The notes beneath the pieces are model-generated. The model worked only from the letters and a program-made list of their open reading frames with translations. It made no database searches and was not told where the DNA came from. The position numbers were made by a program, and so were the translations under genes. A DNA stretch of 40,321 bases, taken from a virus. The stretch spans positions 1 through 40,321 of the IMG/VR virus record IMGVR_UViG_3300012926_000010, one strand, 5' to 3'. This document shows positions 30,913-38,620 of the stretch, piece after piece (position 1 is the first letter of the stretch; the number at the start of each line of letters is the position of its first letter).

Positions 30913-32336
30913 GCGCCAAGCCCTTCCAGCTGCCGTTGCAACCCGGGATCGCGCAGCTTGCCATTATCAAATCCTTCATAGGCGTCCTCCAACCGCTCCC
31001 ACGGATCATGTTTTTTGCCGACGTAAACACTGAAATTCATCACTCCGTGCGAAAAGGCGCCTATGACGCTATCGGCTCTGTCGGGCGATTTGACGCCCCG
31101 AGCCGCCATGTCCGCCTTCTTCTCTATCCCCAGTCGTCCGCGCGCGTCCAGGGTGCTTTTCCGGCTCGTTAATTGCCCAATTAGAGTCGGGTCGTTCAAC
31201 AAAACGAGCTCACCACGCGAAATGCGCTGACTGAACGAATGCCAAACCTCGGCTCCTCTGGAGACATAATGGTCCTCGTCAGTCGGCTTGCCACCGAAAC
31301 TGAACCGATTGATCGGCCACCCGGCGTCCCGGAGCATATCACACATCGGAAGCCCCAGGCCGCCTGCATCACCCCAGATCTGTTCGGGTCGCAACCCAGC
31401 TTTCCTGAACTCCATAATGAACCGACCCACGATCGAGATAGCGTTGGTGTCATGCCAACCAACCAGATCCATCAACTTGTTCCCAGTCCGGATCGCAAGC
31501 ACGTTCTCGTCACGGCCCATCGCGAAATCGCAGAACGCCGCATACTCGTGCCGACTGATCTTAGCGCCAGGCGGATTATGGATCATCGCCATCAACGCCT
31601 GGAATGGCACGATAAAGGATTCGCCCTCGGCCAAGTCCATGAATTCGCCGTAAATACTCGAGCGGACCAGCGGATGATTCTCACCGTAAGTCTCAAGCAT
31701 ATCGGCAATCTTCTCAGCCGGGATATGCGGGCATTGCTCCAGGGAAATCTCAAAACAGATATGGTTCTGCCGGTTTAGGCTGAACGCGTCGAAGAACGTG
31801 CCACCGCGCAGCCCGGGGCTGCTGATTAGGAGCAGGACGGCGTAGCCACAGCGGTCAATCGCCTCGAAGATCGGTGCCTCAATCGACTTGGCTTCGTCGA
31901 CAATCATTAAGAGCGGCGCACCCTTAGCGCCGTGGTGACCTTCAACCCGCTGGCTCTCGTCGGTGGTAAAAGCCACCAACTGGCCACCTTGCGGCGTGCG
32001 GATCTCGCGTTGCAGAAATGTCCAGTGCTTAAGGTGCGGATCCCGGTACTCGAACAAGGCTCGCATGAGCTGGCTATCAAGCTGCCTGGAATCAGCGCTC
32101 ATCAGGACAACTTTGCTTTTTGGGTAACGGTCAAGCCAGCGGCAGATAGCTAGCGGAATAACGATCGAGCTTTTGCCTGAGCCGTTTGGGGTACGTACGG
32201 CGATGCGGACCCGATCGTATTGGCTGCCCTGGTCAACGGCCTCACCGATCTCGGCCTGCCACCGGTAGAGCTCGCGCCGCAAAACTGTGTGTGCGAATAA
32301 CAGCGGCGAATCGCGCAATCCTTTAGCAAGTTTCAT
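30897..32336 (-). CDS. terL: Terminase large subunit
   Basis: This 479-aa protein has an ATPase domain with Walker A RTPNGSGKSS (near 49-58), Walker B PLLMIVDEA and a coupling motif around LLLISSPGL. The RNase H-like nuclease follows, with acidic residues at FCDFAMGRDEN, WGDAGGLGLP and SPDRADSVIGAF. It drives DNA packaging into the prohead with the small subunit at 33698-34153. The two are separated by four small genes, which is unusual. Confidence 0.9.
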   Translation of the reverse strand: MKLAKGLRDSPLLFAHTVLRRELYRWQAEIGEAVDQGSQYDRVRIAVRTPNGSGKSSIVIPLAICRWLDRYPKSKVVLMSADSRQLDSQLMRALFEYRDPHLKHWTFLQREIRTPQGGQLVAFTTDESQRVEGHHGAKGAPLLMIVDEAKSIEAPIFEAIDRCGYAVLLLISSPGLRGGTFFDAFSLNRQNHICFEISLEQCPHIPAEKIADMLETYGENHPLVRSSIYGEFMDLAEGESFIVPFQALMAMIHNPPGAKISRHEYAAFCDFAMGRDENVLAIRTGNKLMDLVGWHDTNAISIVGRFIMEFRKAGLRPEQIWGDAGGLGLPMCDMLRDAGWPINRFSFGGKPTDEDHYVSRGAEVWHSFSQRISRGELVLLNDPTLIGQLTSRKSTLDARGRLGIEKKADMAARGVKSPDRADSVIGAFSHGVMNFSVYVGKKHDPWERLEDAYEGFDNGKLRDPGLQRQLEGLGAWTGD

Positions 32337-32413
32337 GATACCTTTCGGTTCAGGCTCCGATCATCGCGTTTGACCGGAGCCCTCTCCTTGGCCTAGGCTA
32401 CGTTTGCTCAACC

Positions 32414-32438
32414 TGGTTTTCTCTCGCGCTTTGGCTTA
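32414..32438 (+). repeat. Solitary copy of the array motif (block B, 8-nt spacer, block A start)
   Basis: The sequence TGGTTTTCTC (32414-32423) is identical to a variant B block of the array at 38290-38874. It is followed by 8 nt (tcgcgctt) and then TGGCTTA, the start of an A block. This equals the last array unit (TGGTTTTCTC, 8 nt, TGGCTAA at 38851-38875) except for the spacer. It lies in the short gap after the coiled-coil gene, whose stop codon overlaps it. The rest of the gap 32337-32435 has a 7-bp inverted repeat (GGCTCCG/CGGAGCC, 32353-32381) and no gene. Confidence 0.6.
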
Positions 32439-32612
32439 ATGCGCTTCATTTTCTCTGAGCTCTTCGATTTCCTTAAATGCCGCTACCAGCGACGCTAGCA
32501 AAGTATCCTGATCGCGCTTAAGCTGTTCAATCTCAGCATCTTTTAGCCTGATCATCTCGGCGTAAGCGCGAAGCATTTCAGCATCATCAACTATCGGTGT
32601 TACCTCACTCAC
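32436..32612 (-). CDS. Small coiled-coil protein (GTG start)
   Basis: This 58-aa ORF starts at GTG 32612, overlapping the stop of the upstream gene (GTGA), and ends at 32436. The sequence is a leucine/glutamate-rich coiled coil (AEMIRLKDAEIEQLKRDQDT, AAFKEIEELRENEAH). The overlap and lack of other coding potential support it. It probably forms helical dimers; function unknown. Confidence 0.5.
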   Translation of the reverse strand: MSEVTPIVDDAEMLRAYAEMIRLKDAEIEQLKRDQDTLLASLVAAFKEIEELRENEAH

Positions 32613-32905
32613 TTGGCAGCATGGCGCAGTTCGGCGATAAGGTGAGCGTAATCAGGAGGCTCTACCGGATTCTGTTCAGGGGATAGCGCATCAGCCGCGC
32701 GGGTGAGTAGGGACTCATAGCGCGTGCGCCGAATCGCTAAGGCGGCAATATCTTGCTTAGCCGTCCACAGATCCTCTTTAAGCCGCGCAATTTCATCCAT
32801 CGCTTCACTGTAGGCTTGGTCCTGAATATTCATTTGGGTGCCTTTAGTTTCACCAAGCTGCATAAGGCGCCGTTCGCGGTGGTCGAGAGTTTCAGGAGTG
32901 CTCAT
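32609..32905 (-). CDS. Coiled-coil protein, unknown
   Basis: This 98-aa protein is largely helical with heptad-like spacing (QAYSEAMDEIARLKEDLWTA, RYESLLTRAADALSPEQ). It is coupled by ATGA to the upstream gene and by GTGA to the downstream one. Its location between the two terminase genes suggests a late or packaging-linked role. No family is recognised. Confidence 0.5.
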   Translation of the reverse strand: MSTPETLDHRERRLMQLGETKGTQMNIQDQAYSEAMDEIARLKEDLWTAKQDIAALAIRRTRYESLLTRAADALSPEQNPVEPPDYAHLIAELRHAAK

Positions 32906-33549
32906 AGTGGCAAGAGCGCTAGCGCCTCCTGGTAGGATTTCTCCAAGGCGCGCAGTGCTGCGGGGCCTTCACTTTCTGCGATCGCCCGCACGGTGACCAG
33001 GCCGCCCTCGATCGACTCGAGGATCTCCGAGCGGCTAGCCGGGCGACCTTCCTTAAACCAGATGGTCTGTTCGGGCGGCCCGAGCTGAAAAAGGTAGCCG
33101 CCCATCTGATCGGAGACCGGCCAATAGTTTTTGGTGACCCAGAGCAAGGTGACGCCGGGGTTGCGATCCAGGGGGATCCCGTCGGCTTTTTGGACCCCAT
33201 CGGGCAGGTCCCGGGTGCGCCGGTGCATCCTTGGGCTAGCCAGGAACGGGCACGCCTGGGCCGCGAAGATCGCGCAATCCTTGTGACTAGGCGGCTCCGA
33301 ACTGATCTTGTTCAGGGCGCACATCGGCCCGATCACGAACACCAGGTACCGGCCGAGCTGCTGGCCGCATACCCAACATTTTCTTTTATGGTAAGCTTCC
33401 TCGCGCTTCCCTGGCCCGACGGCGCGGAACTCGGGTTTGCCGTCCACCCAGGCGACGAACCACGGCACGGGCCGGCCGTGCTCATCAAGTGGGAGCTGGG
33501 AAACACGTGAAGGGAGCTCAAGTGTGTGGTTGGGTTGTTGCTGATTCAT
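32902..33549 (-). CDS. Conserved phage cysteine-rich protein of unknown function
   Basis: This 215-aa protein matches a recurrent phage and plasmid protein pattern: LPLDEHGRPVPWFVAWVDGK, the cysteine block KCWVCGQQLG, FVIGPMCALNKISSEPPSHK, DCAIFAAQACPFL, then a C-terminal basic helix. Six cysteines and a histidine could bind metal. The family occurs in many mobile elements without an assigned role. It is coupled by ATGA overlaps on both sides. Confidence 0.65.
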   Translation of the reverse strand: MNQQQPNHTLELPSRVSQLPLDEHGRPVPWFVAWVDGKPEFRAVGPGKREEAYHKRKCWVCGQQLGRYLVFVIGPMCALNKISSEPPSHKDCAIFAAQACPFLASPRMHRRTRDLPDGVQKADGIPLDRNPGVTLLWVTKNYWPVSDQMGGYLFQLGPPEQTIWFKEGRPASRSEILESIEGGLVTVRAIAESEGPAALRALEKSYQEALALLPL

Positions 33550-33647
33550 GTTCGGTTCTTGAGCAGTTCCAGTTCACGTTCTAGTTCGGCGATCCGCTGC
33601 CTGGCGCGGCCGAGCTCTTCATCCTCCGCCGCGGCGCTCTCGGGCAC
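33546..33647 (-). CDS. Tiny coiled-coil ORF
   Basis: This possible 33-aa ORF runs from GTG 33647 to TGA 33546-33548, overlapping the next start (ATGA). It reads VPESAAAEDEELGRARQRIA, then ELERELELLKNRT. The frame opens 42 nt further upstream, after a TAA, without an ATG. The coupling overlap and coiled-coil sense are the only support. Confidence 0.3.
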   Translation of the reverse strand: MPESAAAEDEELGRARQRIAELERELELLKNRT

Positions 33648-33697
33648 GTGCTCGCCCCATTTGTCCTTAGTAGCTTCGATAAACTGTTAGTATTGCG

Positions 33698-34153
33698 TTA
33701 TTTTGTATCTCCGTTGCCGTCACTTAATTGCGGCCGGTATTTCTGGAACATCCCGGCCACGGTGTCCCGGATCGGGTTAGCCTCTTTCTCGATCGCCTTA
33801 GCCTCTTTGCTGTCGATATGGATCGATAAATTGTTCTGGCTGTACGAGTTGTTAAAGGACAACTGGATCTCTGGCTTAGCGAATTGGGTGGGATATTTGC
33901 GCTCGAGCATCCAGGCTGCGCCGCACCAGTTTCCGGTGCCGTCCCAGATCCTTTTGCGGTAGGGCATCTCACGAGCAATTTCGGCTTTTCTAATCGCCGG
34001 ACAGAAGGTTCCAGCGCGGGCCCGTTGAATAGTTTTAGAGCTAATGCCTGTGAAGAGAGCGACTTGCGCATCGGTGAACGCGAGCCAGAAGAGCTCGGCG
34101 ATTTTTTCGATGAGAGCTGGGGTAAGCTTAGGAGGTCTGCCGATGCGAGGCAT
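33698..34153 (-). CDS. terS: Terminase small subunit
   Basis: This 151-aa protein starts MPRIGRPPKLTPALIEKIAE, followed by a helix-turn-helix (TDAQVALFTGISSKTIQRAR) and a helical, oligomerisation-type middle (GAAWMLERKYPTQFAKPEIQ). This is the layout of Terminase_2/HTH small subunits that recognise phage DNA for packaging. It precedes TerL by four small genes. An alternative reading as a transcription regulator is less likely given the C-terminal half. Confidence 0.7.
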   Translation of the reverse strand: MPRIGRPPKLTPALIEKIAELFWLAFTDAQVALFTGISSKTIQRARAGTFCPAIRKAEIAREMPYRKRIWDGTGNWCGAAWMLERKYPTQFAKPEIQLSFNNSYSQNNLSIHIDSKEAKAIEKEANPIRDTVAGMFQKYRPQLSDGNGDTK

Positions 34154-34394
34154 TTAGTGCGCTTCTGAGTTTATGTTGGAGTTCGCGTTGGGTCCAGGGA
34201 GGTTGGCAACGTTGGTTGTAGGACAGGAGGAAGGGCCAAGCTTGATCGAAGGAGAGAGCGAAATCGTTGGTGAGGATTCTGGCGACCCGGAAAGTCTGGT
34301 TATGGCCGCCTTGGCCTGAGACAGCTGGCTCGATTTTGGCCAGATAAGCGTGGATTTGTTTAGTAGATTTTCGGCTCATTTTTTTTCGTTTCAC
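34128..34394 (-). CDS. Primase-associated domain protein
   Basis: This protein of up to 88 aa has the pattern YLAKIEPAVSGQGGHNQTFR, DFALSFDQAWPFLLSYNQRC, QPPWTQRELQHKLRSAL. It is common at the C-terminal side of mobile-element primases and helicases (the AVSGQGGHxxTFxxA and NxxCxPPWxxxEL motifs). Here it is a separate gene downstream of the primase-helicase. Start: GTG 34394 with AGGAG close by, or ATG 34379. It may help prime or load the helicase. Confidence 0.6.
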   Translation of the reverse strand: MKRKKMSRKSTKQIHAYLAKIEPAVSGQGGHNQTFRVARILTNDFALSFDQAWPFLLSYNQRCQPPWTQRELQHKLRSALNASHRQTS

Positions 34395-34733
34395 AACTCC
34401 TCTCTCTAAAGAGAGAGATATAAGAGGGGAAAAGAATCCTGAAAGAAGACCCTACTTATGGAGGAGTCCCAATCTGAAGAGCCTCCTCTGTAAGGGTCAC
34501 TTTTTTCAGGGATGATTCTCCTCGTGGGAAGGGTTGGGATGGCAGCCATTTTTGCGAAATGGGGTTGAAACGAAGCGCTGAAACGAAGTACATGGATATG
34601 ATAACGAGAGTAGTATTTGGTGAAATGGAGTAGTGTTATTTCCTTGGAGAAGTGTGAAACGAGCGTGGAACGAAATTGGGTTAATGCATGACAACGAAGC
34701 TTCAAAATTGGTTAAAGCCGTGCAACGAAACTT
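34395..34733 (+). other. Noncoding region with repeated AACGAA motifs; candidate origin or control region
   Basis: No convincing gene lies here. Six copies of an AACGAA-like motif occur: GAAACGAAG at 34567 and 34580, GAAACGAGC at 34656, GGAACGAAA at 34667, CAACGAAGC at 34692 and CAACGAAAC at 34723. A perfect inverted repeat CTCTCTCT/AGAGAGAG lies at about 34404-34421, just before the small primase-associated gene. Short direct repeats between replication genes suggest iterons; this is inference. Confidence 0.35.
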
Positions 34734-36248
34734 TTATTTATCGCCTGGCAAATGAACGCATTCATAAGCGCGGCCTTTTTTTCGGATTAGTTTTCGATCG
34801 AGTATTCGTTTAGCGGCTCGCGATACTGTGGCGATGGAGCAACCGAGCTCAACGGAGATAGCTGTTGCGGTATCGATGCCGAGCTTGATGAGATCGTAGA
34901 CTTGGTCGTCGAAGCTTTTTTCCTCGCAATGGATATCGACCGAGCCGTTCTGATCGGTCTTAAAAGTCCATTCGCGAGAGGGTTCGTAGATATCGCCGGA
35001 ACGTTGTTTGGTGAAGGTGGTAGAGAATCGGGCTTCATTTTGAGCATCATCTTTACCGATGATGGCTTCGACCTTAATGACCCATGCGGCGGAGTCCTCG
35101 CGTTTGGAGGTGCCGCGCATCGTGCCGGAACGGGATGCGTGATGGACGATGATGACGGTGATGCCCATGCGGCGGAGTTCGAGGAGCCAGGGCAAGACTT
35201 TCTCCCATTCTTCGGAGTCGTTTTCGAGCATGCCGCTGAACAGGCAGGAGAGATTATCGATGATAAGAAGCTGAGTATGATTTTCTAGGCAGAGGAGTAG
35301 CAGGGCGTCTTGAGTAATTTTGCTAGCGAGGTTGAGGCTGCCGAGGCCTTGATCGAAGAAATGCTCGTGATGAAGGATGGAGAGATTTTTGCGGGGTGGA
35401 TCCAGGAGGCCGATGACGCGGTCTTTAAAATCGGCGAGTGGCATTTCGCCATCGATCCATAAGACATTCCAGGCGCGATTTATGATCCAGTCGATCAAAG
35501 GAACGCCCTTGGCCGCGTAACAGGCTATTGAACCGACCAGCCAGGTTTTACCGCAACCGCGATCGCCAAAGATGAAGCCTAGATCGCCGGCTTTGCACCA
35601 GCCGCCCAGAAGCTGGGAGCGTAGAGGGACATCCATCTCTGAGAGCTCGATGCTGGAGATAAGGCCCTTACGCATCCGTTCGAAGAGATCAACGACATCT
35701 TGGTCGCGTTCTTCGATTAAGGGTTTGACCCATTCTGGGGGCCAGATGATCTGATCGAACTCGATTTCTTTTACCGGGATGTCGTTAACGACCCGGTATA
35801 GGGCGCCGCTTGGATGAGTGCCGGCAATAACGGTTTGGGCGCCGCCGCCGCCGCGCCATTCGCCGATATGTTCATCGCCTGGGTGTTCCAGTCGGCAGAT
35901 TTTTTCGGGATAAGGACCTTTGATCCGGAAGAAAAAATGGCGGCCGCGTAAGCCAACGGTTTGGAGCGTAGAGTTGACCAGAGGCAGATTGAGTGAATAG
36001 AAACGTTTGACTGCGGCGTCTGAATCCAGGTCGATATCGATGAGATGATTGCTGGCTGGGCCTAAGAGAATGCCAATATTGCCGGCTTGTTCGAGCAGCG
36101 TCCGGTATTCGGGTTTTTGGGTATCTTGGAACGTTAATTTCTGCCAACCGTTAATCTTTGGCCCTTTTTGGGCTTTAGGAATTGGCAGAAGCACGCCGTT
36201 TGGTCCGAAAAGTTCAGTTGCCACTTGGAAGGGTCCATTTCCGGTCAT
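34734..36248 (-). CDS. Primase-polymerase fused to replicative helicase
   Basis: This 504-aa protein has an N-terminal bifunctional prim-pol domain (AEP superfamily). It carries PKINGWQKLTF, NIGILLGPASNHLIDIDLDS (the DxD metal motif), GLRGRHFFFR and GEWRGGGGAQTVIAG. A RepA/AAA_25 helicase domain follows, with Walker A GDRGCGKTW, WIDGEMP, LLIIDNLSCLF (Walker B) and VIIVHHASRSG. A C-terminal winged helix (ISVELGCSIATVSRAAKRIL) ends the protein. It probably primes and unwinds phage DNA. ATG 36248 is preferred; GTG 36323 would extend it by 25 residues. Confidence 0.85.
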   Translation of the reverse strand: MTGNGPFQVATELFGPNGVLLPIPKAQKGPKINGWQKLTFQDTQKPEYRTLLEQAGNIGILLGPASNHLIDIDLDSDAAVKRFYSLNLPLVNSTLQTVGLRGRHFFFRIKGPYPEKICRLEHPGDEHIGEWRGGGGAQTVIAGTHPSGALYRVVNDIPVKEIEFDQIIWPPEWVKPLIEERDQDVVDLFERMRKGLISSIELSEMDVPLRSQLLGGWCKAGDLGFIFGDRGCGKTWLVGSIACYAAKGVPLIDWIINRAWNVLWIDGEMPLADFKDRVIGLLDPPRKNLSILHHEHFFDQGLGSLNLASKITQDALLLLCLENHTQLLIIDNLSCLFSGMLENDSEEWEKVLPWLLELRRMGITVIIVHHASRSGTMRGTSKREDSAAWVIKVEAIIGKDDAQNEARFSTTFTKQRSGDIYEPSREWTFKTDQNGSVDIHCEEKSFDDQVYDLIKLGIDTATAISVELGCSIATVSRAAKRILDRKLIRKKGRAYECVHLPGDK

Positions 36249-36323
36249 CGTATTTTTACATTCTTCTCTCGAAAGACGCGTCCGTACCCCGTCACCTTTT
36301 AGAGCGCTTTTATTTTTGAGCAC

Positions 36324-36900
36324 ACACGGGATCGCGAACGCGCTTTTCGAAAGAAGGGCGTTTGCTCTTAAAAGGTGGAAGCCAACTTAGCACTCAGTGC
36401 CAACTGAAGGCGAGTGTTTTAGAAGCGTTTTTTGTGGTGGAATTCGTTACTAGGGACAAAGCCTCTGAAGAGGTTGCGATAAAAAGAAACGCAGGCGGTG
36501 GTTGATCGTTCATGAGAAAAGAGGCAAGGAAACTGTCTGCTTTAGCTGGCAGAGGAATTACCGATCGTATATCCTGGAGACAAGGCACCCTGAATACTCA
36601 GGGGTAAAACGGTTTGTTCTTTGAGAAGTCGAAGTAGAAGGTTCCCTCGCTACACTGTGAGGGGTAAAACTTCGAAGGTGCGCGTAAGCGTATAAACTTC
36701 GCTCTCGGGAAAGCCTGAGAGGGCCGCAGTCAATCGGCCACACGTTTAGGAACTGTTTGAAATCGATGCACATAGGTCGGTCTAGGTTTACTTACAAGCC
36801 GCCTGTTTCAGCTGGCGGTAGTTGACGCTTGCCCTGAGCTTGTCGAATGGGCTAGAGTCAAAGCCGTAATCGTTGGTTAAAACTTGTTTTGTGCATACGA
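36324..36900 (+). other. Noncoding region with three hairpins and a 60-bp-spaced GGGGTAAAAC repeat
   Basis: No gene is convincing. Hairpin 1: CCCTGA-ATAC-TCAGGG, 36588-36603. Hairpin 2: CCCTCGC-TACACT-GTGAGGG, 36644-36663. Hairpin 3: CTCTC...GAGAG, 36702-36721. The first two both end in GGGGTAAAAC (36601-36610 and 36661-36670), exactly 60 bp apart. A palindromic GCCC-TGAGCTTGTCGAAT-GGGC lies at 36831-36852. The region lies upstream of the primase-helicase gene and may hold its promoter, an origin, or a small RNA. Confidence 0.4.
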
Positions 36901-36926
36901 ACCGGGCTGCTGAGTGGCAGTCCGGT
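36901..36926 (+). terminator. Strong hairpin, terminator-like on + strand
   Basis: ACCGGGCTGC and GCAGTCCGGT form a 10-bp stem with one G-U pair around loop TGAGTG, followed by TTTGCTTT on the + strand. No + strand gene ends here, so it may instead cap or process the minus-strand tRNA-like transcript, which runs through it about 50 nt downstream. Confidence 0.4.
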
Positions 36927-36975
36927 TTTGCTTTCGAGCTCTAGGACAAACCGAAGGACTTCTAAGTCAGCCGGG

Positions 36976-37050
36976 CGTCCGGCGTGGGATCGAACCACAT
37001 TCGTCTCTGGGCCTAGGAATCCCATCGACAGCACCATGCCATACCGGACG
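36976..37050 (-). tRNA. tRNA-like gene, anticodon CCT (Arg)
   Basis: On the minus strand a cloverleaf folds. The acceptor is CGTCCGG/CCGGACG (7 perfect pairs), with T8 and A9. The D-arm is TGGC...GTCG with A14 and GG. The anticodon arm is TGGGA-TTCCTAG-GCCCA with anticodon CCT and one A-G mismatch at the loop end. The T-arm is TGTGG-TTCGATC-CCACG. Oddities are an 8-nt variable loop, discriminator C and no encoded CCA. It may be a divergent phage tRNA for AGG codons or a degenerated one. Confidence 0.55.
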
Positions 37051-37121
37051 TTCTTTACCAATGGACCATCAATAACCTGGGATCCTACATCGGTGCCACC
37101 GGCTCATTTGTGCCGTTTGAC

Positions 37122-37301
37122 TCACAATCGCTCTCGTATTCTTTTGCCCTCGCCGTCACGCGCGACTTCTGGGCCTTGCAGGACCCGGCGCATCGCCTTA
37201 AGCAGTCGAAGGGCCGTATGCAGAAGCCAACCCAAGTAAATCAGCAGACCGGCAACGGCGATAGAGAGCGCGCCTAGGATAAAGAGCAAAAGGTCTTTCA
37301 A
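37122..37301 (-). CDS. Small membrane protein (TTG start)
   Basis: This 59-aa ORF starts at TTG 37301, with TTGGA 5 nt upstream, and stops at 37122. It reads MKDLLLFILGALSIAVAGLL, then IYLGWLLHTALRLLKAMRRV and a charged tail: one clear membrane helix with a basic cytoplasmic end. It lies just downstream of another small ORF in the same frame and so may have been missed by start-codon filters. Function unknown. Confidence 0.5.
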   Translation of the reverse strand: MKDLLLFILGALSIAVAGLLIYLGWLLHTALRLLKAMRRVLQGPEVARDGEGKRIRERL

Positions 37302-37328
37302 GCGCGTCCAATCTCGCGTAAGCCTAGT

Positions 37329-37460
37329 TCATGTTCCAAAATGCGGCTGGCTGCTTCTTTGCCGGGCCCGGCGCAGCCGGTAAGCCAGCCGGATTAGTTC
37401 TTCCTCCTCCAAGACAGCTAAGAGCTCAGTGAGGATCGTTGGGTCATTTTGTTTTTGCAT
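37329..37460 (-). CDS. Small helical protein
   Basis: This 43-aa ORF reads MQKQNDPTILTELLAVLEEE, then ELIRLAYRLRRARQRSS. It starts 10 nt after the stop of the VRR-NUC gene. An acidic-to-basic helix dominates. ATG 37460 is chosen; an upstream in-frame ATG at 37484 overlaps the nuclease gene. No family is recognised. Confidence 0.45.
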   Translation of the reverse strand: MQKQNDPTILTELLAVLEEEELIRLAYRLRRARQRSSQPHFGT

Positions 37461-37470
37461 AAAAAAGCTT

Positions 37471-37953
37471 TCATTTCTCGTCATAAATTGGGAGCCGCAT
37501 TCCTTCCTTCCAATAAGTCCAAAGCCAATTTTTAATTGCCCGGATGCCGATCTCGGCACTTCTCCATATTTGCACCTCGGTGCCAGCGCGCAGGAACTTT
37601 TTGAACATCTCACTTTGGTCTGGTGAGAGCTTAGCGCCATCCAATTTCATCTCGCCCAGCAACGCCCGGGCGTCCCGGTAGATACGAAAATCGGGCATTC
37701 CTTTGCGGTTGGTCGTTTTGCGATCCGTGCGCGACCAATCGAATGTCAGTTTGCCGTCTTCCTCCTGAAGCATGAGCCAATTGACTAATGTCTTTTGTTC
37801 GGTGCGCTCCAGGCGGAGTAGATATTTGGCTCTAGCTTCCTCGCTGGTTAGAGCGGCATTGGGGTGCCCGATCGCGGCTGCCAGGACCTGGCGGTCCTCT
37901 GGCGCCATAAGGCGTTTAAAATTATCGGGCAAACTATTTGGATCGGCGCCCAT
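37471..37953 (-). CDS. VRR-NUC domain nuclease
   Basis: This 160-aa protein carries the VRR-NUC pattern of the PD-(D/E)XK superfamily: ERTEQKTLVNWLML, then NRKGMPDFRIYR (metal Asp), ALLGEMKLDGAKLSPDQ (E-x-K) and the GTEVQIWRS strand. Such phage nucleases act on structured DNA, for example as Holliday-junction-like resolvases. Residues 1-50 are a helical N-terminal extension. It belongs to the replication side of the genome. Confidence 0.8.
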   Translation of the reverse strand: MGADPNSLPDNFKRLMAPEDRQVLAAAIGHPNAALTSEEARAKYLLRLERTEQKTLVNWLMLQEEDGKLTFDWSRTDRKTTNRKGMPDFRIYRDARALLGEMKLDGAKLSPDQSEMFKKFLRAGTEVQIWRSAEIGIRAIKNWLWTYWKEGMRLPIYDEK

Positions 37954-37960
37954 CGTAGAC

Positions 37961-38263
37961 TCACTTCTTGGTTTCGCGTTTCTGGATGGTTACTTTAAGC
38001 GGCAAGTCCGCCTGCGCGGTATTGAAGGATTGCTCGATCTCATCTTTGACCCGGTGACTGAAAGTGATCACAGTTTTAACCATGCGCTGGCTCCCATCGT
38101 AGCTAAGCCGGTGGGCTAAGGAAATTTTGATATCGGCATCATCATCGCGATAGGTCTGGATATCGGCCCAGTGATCCCGCAGCAGACTGCTGGTTTCTTC
38201 AGAGATTAGCTCGATTAACTGTTCGGATTCATCCTGAGCTTGTCGAATGGGTTCGGTAGTCAT
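37961..38263 (-). CDS. Unknown protein, co-operonic with nuclease
   Basis: This 100-aa protein has an acidic helical start (SEQLIELISEETSSLLRDHW), then strands (DIKISLAHRLSYDGSQRMVK, TVITFSHRVKDEIE) and a basic end. It resembles small phage recombination-side proteins in layout but I recognise no family. Codons 5-9 (PIRQA) lie on a TGAGCTTGTCGAA palindrome copy (38235-38247). ATG 38263 is preferred; the frame continues up to the array edge at 38308. Confidence 0.55.
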   Translation of the reverse strand: MTTEPIRQAQDESEQLIELISEETSSLLRDHWADIQTYRDDDADIKISLAHRLSYDGSQRMVKTVITFSHRVKDEIEQSFNTAQADLPLKVTIQKRETKK

Positions 38264-38620
38264 AGCTGCTGGTGTTCTTAAAGGAAAGCGGGCTCGCTCA
38301 TCGCGCATGGGTTTCTTGTCAGCAGTGGCTCGCTCACGCTCTTTAGTTTTCTCCTCATTCCTGGCTCGCTCCTTGATTTTGGGTTTCTCAATCTAGATGG
38401 CTCGCTCTTGTCCTCTGGGTTTCTCCGGTACTCTGGCTCGCTCTTCAGCAATGGGTTTCTCGAGCGCCTTGGCTCGCTCCGCCACCTTGGTTTTCTCAAA
38501 TGAGCTGGCTCGCTCAACGTTTCTGGGTTGGACATTCGACCGAGGACATTCGGCTGAGCTCAGTCGAAGCCCTAGAGTCGAGGTCCTCGCATCAGATGGC
38601 TCGCTCGATGTTCCTGGGTT

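Noticed and set aside
34406-34705. 99-aa minus-strand frame in the repeat-rich gap
   Set aside because: It has low-complexity composition, no ribosome site and no coupling to neighbours; it covers the AACGAA repeats and the CT-rich inverted repeat.
36858-37061. 67-aa minus-strand frame
   Set aside because: It covers the tRNA-like gene and the hairpin; typical spurious frame.
38278-38535. 85-aa minus-strand repeat protein (SEPxxxRNPxxx)
   Set aside because: The frame is open only over part of the array; further spacers contain TAA and TAG in the same frame, and + strand frames are equally open because 18 is a multiple of 3.
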